DNA of 24,005 nt from Chara braunii (lineage: Eukaryota; Streptophyta; Charophyceae; Charales; Characeae), in contig BFEA01000845.1 of NCBI GenBank assembly GCA_003427395.1, forward strand, positions 277,465-301,469, in the 5' to 3' direction. Position 1 is the first letter of the stretch, and each line of letters begins with the position of its first letter. The notes under the pieces were generated by a model. The model saw only the letters and a list, made by a program, of their open reading frames with translations, made no database searches and was not told the DNA's origin. Of this stretch, positions 17,739 through 24,005 are shown piece after piece. The translations under genes were made by a program, and so were the position numbers.

Positions 17739-19211
17739 CTATTGATTCTTCTGACATTCTTGCAGCAGCTTGTCATTTGTTGCTTCAAGTTCGGATATCG
17801 TGAGCAGATGTCCCACAGGGACCGGAACACGAATATCCAGTTGCTTAAGTGTCCGTAGTACATCGATTTCTCCCATCCGAAACTGTGGTCCGGGGTTAGA
17901 TTCGCGTTCGACCCATTCAAGATCGTCGTGGGCTGGTCGGATTGCTCCGATCATGCCGGCGAGATGAAGGTACTCGACCGGATCAACCACGTCAGCCGCT
18001 TCGGAAGAAGAAGCTCCTGAGGTTAATCCAACTGCTATTGAAGGGGAAGATCGCTCAGGGGCGTATGCAATGATCTCCTCGTTTCGGGCCGTATCCATTA
18101 ATGCGGCCACCCGTCCCTGATTTAGAGCTACGGGGGCTGCGACAGGTGGGGGCTGATTTCGTTTTAGCTGCGGACAGTTACGGGGAAAAATGTCCGGGCT
18201 GTTTGCAGTTGTAACACTCGATTTTCCCTGCCAGGTTGGCTGCGTGAGGGAACTGCAGGGCATGTCCAAGTGCAGGCGGAGCAGGCAAGAGCGGGAACGA
18301 TGCAGGGGCAGGTCGAGCAGGAGCCGGGTTGGGCTTAATTAGCCTGTTCATTATCTGTTCCATTCGATCCATGTGAGCCGCCTGCATTTGGACCAGATTG
18401 CTCATCCATTCAGATTGTTTGGTAGTAGGTGTATGGATCATCTGTGCTAAATGCATGTTTGTTATGGTCGTAGAGGTGGGGTCTTGAGGGCCTCTGGGTT
18501 TAACAGTTGCCACCTGTTTGCTCATTGAGAGAATCGGAGGAGGGGGAGAAGGAACTGTCGAGATGTTAGAGGCAGCCCCTTCGGGAAAGTCACGATCAGG
18601 GCAGGGATAAAATCGTTCTACCGCTCGTAACCACGACCGCTGTTTCGCCGCTACATCCTGAATCGTGTCTGTAATATCTTCGTCTCCTTGACTGATGTAC
18701 TTCTTTGTATCCATCAGGTCTAACTCAAGTGCCTTAGTGATGATAGCGGATAGCTGGTTCGTTTTAGGGGGGACCTTTTTCTGCAGCTTCGCTTTTGACG
18801 TCGGACTTCGTAGATGATCGATAAACAGATCTCGGGCGGACTTTTCATCTCGCCCTGATTTGTCCAACGTAGTTTGTAATTGATCCACGAAGTCAGCAGC
18901 AACTCCCCTGGTTCCTGCGGTCGAGTTTTGAGTACATACCAAGCGGCGTCTTCGCTGACCGTATCAAATCTGGCCAAGAACGCTTGCTTGAAGGTGTTCT
19001 AATCTACCCATCCGTGTTTCCTAAACCAATCATGCGCTGTGTTGCGAAGCATCAAGGTGAGGACGCGGGGGAGATCTCCTGCGCTATATCCTTGAGCTTC
19101 GACAACTTCCAACCAAGCTTCGGGGTGGGTATGATTAGGAAAGAAAGGAAAAGGGGCGGGAATACTAACAATCACCCTGGGGGGCGCTACATTACCGTCA
19201 ACCATTGGCAT
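17739..19211 (-). pseudogene. Ty3/gypsy gag with split zinc knuckle
   Basis: Capsid and nucleocapsid precursor. The first ATG in frame is at 19211 (MPMVDGNVAPP). PHPEAW-like capsid text follows (THPEAWLEVVEAQGYSAG, NTAHDWFRKHGW), then a TAG at 19001-18999, then TFKQAFLARFDTVSEDA. A frameshift near 18905-18925 moves to VADFVDQLQTTLDKSG and on to MQAAHMDRMEQIMNRL, a helical stretch. The nucleocapsid zinc knuckle CYNCKQPGHF (Cys codon 18216-18214) should finish RNC, but the run GGGGAAAAA at 18182-18190 carries a frameshift, so the last Cys is in another frame (RNCPQLKRN). The tail, with GHLLTISELEATNDKLLQE, ends at the TAG of 17741-17739. The knuckle has C-x2-C-x4-H-x4-C spacing once the shift is allowed for. 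Confidence 0.87.
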
Positions 19212-19328
19212 GGCTGGTCTACCCGCACCAGATCTAGATCTGGTCACTAGGCGATCCCAACGAGCAGGTTGAGGACTTCTTCTACCTCTCGCTAGTTCGA
19301 CTTACTATCATCAGAACCGACACGTGTC

Positions 19329-19341
19329 GGCTCCGATACCA
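19329..19341 (-). promoter_or_regulatory. Primer-binding site, tRNA-iMet type
   Basis: On the minus strand this reads TGGTATCGGAGCC, directly next to the LTR edge. The standard plant site complementary to initiator methionine tRNA is TGGTATCAGAGCC, so 12 of 13 bases agree. It marks the right-hand LTR as the 5' LTR and fixes the element on the minus strand. The leader to gag (19328-19212) is short, about 117 bp. Confidence 0.88.
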
Positions 19342-22046
19342 ACCTCACGCCCTGTGATGTCTTCCGTTCGGAGTGCTAAGAGTGCGGAAAGAAGGCCCAG
19401 AAAAACAGCAAGATGGGGTGTGCCAAGGATTTTCGGAAAATTGAGTGTGGGGACACAAACAAAATTGAAATCCCCCGTGTTGGCCCGATGAAGTAAGTCG
19501 GTTGCGTTCGCGCGTCGCGGAATGCGCGTGCGGGCACGGCGCGAAAAAAAAAAAATCCAAATTCAATCCAAAAAGTATTGTCGAGCTTCCCACCACGCTA
19601 CGGATCTTCGTTTTGAGCGGAAGGGCTTCGATACACTCCGCATTTTCCGTTTCCATATCAAGTCTCGGCGTCGCTAGTGGGTCAGTTCCGAGTCCGACGT
19701 GGATGCTCTCAGCCGCGTGGCTCTTTCCTTGTGCTTGTCTTCACTCCGTATCCGGTAGTGGAAACCCTTTGATTCGTAGCGATCGAAACGCTGGCACTTA
19801 GTGCGCAGGGTTCGAGGCCAATGGGGCGCCACTGCCATTCACGAAATGACGATTAGCTTGTTAAATGGCAACAACACTGAGTAGGGATGGAAGTGCGTAT
19901 CAATAATGACAAAGCCCGCATCCACGAATCCAGAGCAACGATTTTCGGGAGGGAAGTAATATTGTCCATCGATCTGTGTGACAACTTCTCGTACGTCCCA
20001 CTCGCATACACGTGTCCTTTCCTCGTTGTAAGAGAAGGGGCGCGTTGGAGGGGGAGATACGGGAGGCTGGCGCCTGATCGAGGAGCGGCCGTTAGTCCAC
20101 ATATTAATCAATCAAAAGGAGTTCTCAAAAACCCTCGAGACGTCATCAAAAAGCACAATCGAAAAAAAAATAGCTAGTATTTTCCTTCCTTTTGACACGA
20201 GGGAAGCATCCATGCATTAATCGGGTTGGAGTTTCGAGGGATCAACCCGCGACTCAGTTTCGGCAGACCAGCTCAACAAAAACACGAGGCGCCTGACTTT
20301 TTCGAGGCTGCCCCATAGACTGTCTGCAGATGTCGTACAACATAAGGCAGATGGCATGCGCAGTTCATTCAGAACAATAGATCTAAACACTCTTGCATTC
20401 TCGAACAAAATCCCTTCGAGATCAAGGTCTAATCAACGCAAAAATTCACATAGAAACATTTCCATGCATACATCCACTGCGGAAGGTGCGAGAATGACAA
20501 TGATGCATCTAAGACAAATCGGGGGATAGTACACACTCATCCACCGTTCACAAGACAAGAGGATTGAGTTCCCTTACATCCGGGGATTACCAGAAAACTA
20601 ATGGAAGAGTTCCGGAAGAAGTTCTTCTTCACAGGGAGTCACGAGAGTTCACGTTGGGTCACAAGAGAGGCAAACTCATAGCACATCGTCATTCAAATCA
20701 GAGAGAGATGAGGGAGAGAGAGAGAGTCGAAGAATGTCGAGATAGGAGACACTGAAATCCGACAAAGGAACATTCGTCTTTGCAGCCATGAACTCATACA
20801 AAAAAAAGAGACCCGCAATCATGGAGGCGCATTCGCCGTGAAATTCCAATATGGCCCCAGGCCAATCATCCACCCAACTCCAATTACAGATCCTCATACC
20901 CGCACCGACGATCCCGGTCGTCGCGTGCTAACTTCCGCCAGTGCGATCGTCACCCCGCTGACGCAGACTCGACTCGGCTTGCCCAGATCCCACAGTCCGT
21001 CGTGGCGATCAAGCACACAGCCGGCCAGCCTACAGTCAGCCCGACATGACTTTTCGACTCGCACCAAACGCATCACCTAGCCACTGCTTCCCGTGAAGCT
21101 GGCTTGCGAGTAGAGAACGTAAGAGAGATTTGTCGGCGCGCTTGCAGAATTTATCGTTGTGAGAAAGGAGATAGATGGGGGAGAATACAAAGGGGAAATC
21201 GAAGTGTAAGAGGAGAGGGTTCAACGAGGGGTGCTCAAGGGAGGCCATGTTGATCCTTCGGAACCCGATGTTCGGCCAATTAGATTCGTCGTGCAATAGG
21301 AAGATCCTCTTTCTCAACGCGTCTGATTGGTGAGCAAAGGTTATCGGAGGATCATCCGGGCTTCGTGAGCCAAGGTTGAAGAGCGAGAAGAAAAGAGGCG
21401 TGAAAAGCAGCGCGAGACGGGTCCAAGATTCGGAGGATCAAGAAAGGAGAACAGGCGCGCAAAGAGCAGAGAAAGAGAGAGGAAAAACAGTTGCAATAGG
21501 AGAGGAAGAGGAGGAGGGGAGAGAGAGAGAAGAAAGCACGGGGGAGAAACGACATGGGAAATAAGGAGGAGGAAACTCGCATGCGCGGTGCCAACAGCAA
21601 GAGAAAAAAAAGGCACCAAAACAGTTACAACTTGCGTATGAATTCGAAAATTGAAATTGCCATATCGGCGCGCAAAAGTCGACGCGGGAAAAGAAATTCC
21701 TATGCCTATCCGTATTCTCACAAAATTCCTAAAGTTTTCTCTGACGTGACCAAGAATATTCATGCAAGGAAAAAGATACGTCGGGCTCCGCTTATTCCGT
21801 AATTCCTAATTGTCGAGCCCTATTCCCAGTGTGCTTGCTAAGGCGCCCGTAATTTCCCATGCATTTCACGAATTACAAAAAACAGAATTTCAAGAATCAA
21901 TAGAACTTTCGAAAATGGGGGGGCCCAAACAAGGCGCCTGAAATCAAGAAAAGCGACGGGGGTTTTGTGGGGTCGGTATGATACAAGAAGGGGGTATTGA
22001 GTCAAGGGGTACGAAAGATAGCACGGGGTCGCGAAGTGGTTCGTCA
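19342..22046 (-). mobile_element. Long LTR of Ty3/gypsy element, 5' copy
   Basis: About 2705 bp, matching 5725-8433 throughout at roughly 94% in the part I aligned. It begins, in element orientation, with TGACGAACC at 22046 and ends next to the primer-binding site at 19342, so it is the 5' LTR of the gag-pol region. It contains a GA microsatellite (about 20698-20727) and the same purine-rich segments. The outer flank (CATGCCGGCG at 22047) does not match the outer flank of the left LTR, so the two LTRs do not share a target duplication. ORFs inside differ between copies and are not genes. Confidence 0.9.
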
Positions 22047-22860
22047 CATGCCGGCGACCTCTTCCCTGCCCTTGGCTGTCGTCAGGGACTCCTTCGCGCT
22101 TCTTCCCACGTGCGCTCTCTCTCGTAGACATGCTTCGTCGTGACCTTCGCAGGCGAGCTTGGCGGTCCGATCGGATGAGCGGGAAGTGCTTGGTCGACCA
22201 GTGTTTGAAGTCCCGCCGATCTGGGGAGAAAAATGTCTCCCGTGCTGCTGCGGCGTGACGAGGACGAATACCCGTACGACGCAGAAGATTTGTACTCCGC
22301 GGGAAGAAGACGACGACGTGCACGTGGTGGACAGAAGGACGACGACCCCGACGAGAGTGCTCCGCAGCGAAAAGATTGGCGGCGAGAAGAATGGAAGAGC
22401 AACGGTGACAATGCTCCCCGGTTATGAACGATTGACGGTCGACGTCCCTGTGCATGCAAGAAGGACGACGACCCCAGCGAAGATCATCCACGTTAGGAGA
22501 TGGCTAGAATGGCGTCTGCGGCAGTCCTCCACTGCACTGAAGATGTCCGCGGGGAGCAGGCGACATTTATCTGCAGCGAGAAGGCAACATTTCTCCGCGG
22601 CGAGCAGGCTTGTACCACTCCCGCGTCGTTGTAGTCGGTGTGCAGCAGGCGGGGCGGGGTTCTTTATTGGAGACACCCTCATGAGGACGACATTCATGCA
22701 GGTTGGGAAACGCACGACTGAAGTACTCTCTCGCAGATGGACCGCCCTTCACGTCGCTTCTCTGTGGCGGGAAACGACATCGTCGACACTGGCACGTGCG
22801 ACCGGCCCGCCTACCCTGGCGTGTCATTTCGATCCTCCCTAAGGCGCGAAAAGACCCTTC
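22047..22860. other. GC-rich flank, no recognised gene
   Basis: Long frames are open on both strands because of GC content. The plus frame 22159-22842 has Arg/Thr-rich, poorly structured composition. A shorter plus frame from the ATG at 22233 (MSPVLLRRDEDEYPYDAEDL) is acidic then basic and stops after 64 codons. It could be a gene start, but I see no homology. Short repeats are present: GAAGGACGACGACCCC near 22336 and 22461, and GGC(G/A)ACATTT within CAGC/GCGAG contexts at 22555-22610. Confidence 0.5.
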
Positions 22861-23229
22861 GACGTCCCTGGCCACGCGCGTCAATGCACTCGCCAGGGAG
22901 CAAAACTAAGACAAAGCACCTTCACTCCTGGCCACCCCATCGCGTCTCCCCCTCGCAGCCACCGACCAACCCCCCCCTCTGGTACATTCGCCCCAAGCCC
23001 CACAGCGTGATGACGTTGAAAAAAAAAAAAAAAATCAGAACGACCTACAGAATAGCAAACAAAAATGCTTATTTTGCCTGGTTGATTTTTTTTTTTTTTA
23101 ATTAAAAAAATATTTAGGGAGGTACTCAGGTACCCTTCGATGTCCCCCACCCTCCTAAAAAAAAAAAAAAAAAAAAAAACGCTCTCCAAAAAAAAAAAAA
23201 AAAACGCTCTCCGTAAACTCCCGTGTCGT
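22861..23229. repeat. A/T-run region, possible retroposed tail
   Basis: There is an A15 run near 23019, a T13 run near 23087, and then long A-runs (about 23157-23180 and 23188-23204), each followed by CGCTCTCC. The A-run plus CGCTCTCC is thus duplicated in tandem. No gene is visible. The A-runs may be the tail of a retroposed sequence. Confidence 0.6.
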
Positions 23230-24005
23230 GAACGGGGTGAACTCCATGACCGGTCTCCGTCCACAAACCGCGTGAACGGTAATCGGTGGGACGACACTAG
23301 ACGGCGGTGCTTGGGGGGGCTGTCGGCAGTGTGGGGAGCGGCAGCGCTGCTTGGGGGGGGTTGTGGGCCATTGCCCTAGACGAAACGAAAAGAAAAAAAA
23401 AAGTGTGTGAATTTGTGTGTCTTTGTGTGTGTGAATTTGTGTGTGTGTGTGTGTGTGAATGCTCCTTTTTTTTTCGGGGGGGGTGGGGGAATCCCCCTAC
23501 TATGGCTCAGACGGCCCATGCAGGCTCTCTGAAGGGTCCTCGCAACCATGTGGCTCAGACCCCCCCACCAAAATCAAGGCAGGCAGTGAATATGAAGTAG
23601 AGCAGGAGCTGGCCGAATATATACTGGAAACTGGAATTCAGGTCTGTGTCTCAGCACTTATGGGTTGCTCACGTAGCTAGGCCGTGTTGGTCTCTGCACG
23701 TGATTCTCAGGGTTTGGCTGCACTACTCACCAAATGTGCAAAACAAGAATGAATCTTCTGCAGAACGTGGAATAATACGCCGCCGTGTTGGTCTCTGCAC
23801 GCGATTCTCAGGGCTTGGCTGCACTACTCACCAAATGTGCAAAACTAGAATGAATCTTCTGTAGAACGTGGAATAATACGCCGCCATATGTTTTGTTTTT
23901 TTTTCTTCTCGTTTTTCTTTTTTTTTGTTTTTCTTTTAGGGCCACTGCACGTATTCCTAAGAAAAGAAAAACGAGAAGAAAAAAGAAACGAGAAAAAAAA
24001 AAAAA
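23230..24005 (+). repeat. Second copy of composite element, runs off window
   Basis: GCAGTGTGGGGAG at about 23326, then an A-run and (GTGTGAATTT)n, match the two sides of the gap near 13340-13360 and 13697-13750. From 23465 the sequence follows the left arm of the long inverted repeat at 14394. The tRNA-like units are absent here. The T-rich spacer and the start of the returning arm (GGGCCACTGCACGTATTCC at 23939) follow, with a perfect TCTCGTTTTTCTT/AAGAAAAACGAGA hairpin. The window ends inside it. Confidence 0.8.
23681..23882 (+). repeat. 101-bp tandem duplication in the arm
   Basis: GCCGTGTTGGTCTCTGCACG begins both units, 23681-23781 and 23782-23882, which differ at a handful of bases. The arm copies at 14394 and 14862 have only one unit, so the duplication arose in this copy. 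It contains no N and the units are not identical, so it is not the assembly artefact seen elsewhere. Confidence 0.85.

Noticed and set aside
21838-22491. Minus-strand 217-codon ORF across the LTR edge
   Set aside because: It spans the LTR boundary at 22046 and is absent as a long frame in the other LTR copy.
22159-22842. Plus-strand 227-codon ORF
   Set aside because: Arg/Thr-rich composition, overlapping open frames on both strands and no recognisable motif make chance the better explanation in GC-rich DNA.
1-24005. CRISPR array, bacterial operons, riboswitches
   Set aside because: No spaced identical short repeats, Shine-Dalgarno-linked gene series or riboswitch-like folds were seen, and the content is eukaryotic transposons.

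Overview
This is eukaryotic nuclear DNA from a plant-type genome, and it holds no recognisable cellular gene. It is a stack of nested, decayed transposable elements. Plant affinity rests on a primer-binding site matching initiator-methionine tRNA, a Ty3/gypsy element with unusually long LTRs, and a PIF/Harbinger transposase with a second gene in convergent orientation. From memory of similar proteins I would guess a charophyte alga such as Chara, but the sequence alone does not prove it. Three isolated N bases, each followed by an exact repeat of the preceding 95, 95 or 72 bases, are assembly joins.

Layout. 1-382: simple repeats. 383-729: fragment of a LINE endonuclease domain, carrying an in-frame 54-bp duplication and a poly-T insertion with its own 9-bp target duplication. 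730-5724: PIF/Harbinger-like element. It has a candidate end after a TTA, a plus-strand DDE transposase (1370-3120) split by a 308-bp hairpin MITE and one TAG codon, and a minus-strand partner gene (5724-4298). 5725-8433: a 2.7-kb LTR copy edged by 14-bp direct repeats, so probably a solo LTR inside the partner gene. 8434-19341: internal part of a minus-strand Ty3/gypsy element, read from right to left as primer-binding site, gag, protease, reverse transcriptase, RNase H, a Cys-rich segment, integrase and an extra acidic ORF. Between reverse transcriptase and RNase H lies a 2.2-kb composite insertion (about 13211-15440) with a 337-bp gap, tandem tRNA-like units and a 340-bp-arm inverted repeat. 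19342-22046: the second LTR copy, which is the 5' LTR of that element. 22047-23230: no recognised gene. 23230-24005: another copy of the composite insertion's left half, running off the window.

The clearest biology is the history of insertion and decay. Removing an insertion plus one copy of its edge repeat restores a reading frame at two places (LINE poly-T and transposase MITE). All nine in-frame stops I found in the decayed genes are TAG or TGA and none is TAA. That pattern fits C-to-T change at methylated CAG (CHG) and CGA (CG) codons. Points that may be new are the Cys-rich segment between RNase H and integrase, the acidic ORF after integrase, and the tRNA-like units next to a long hairpin element.
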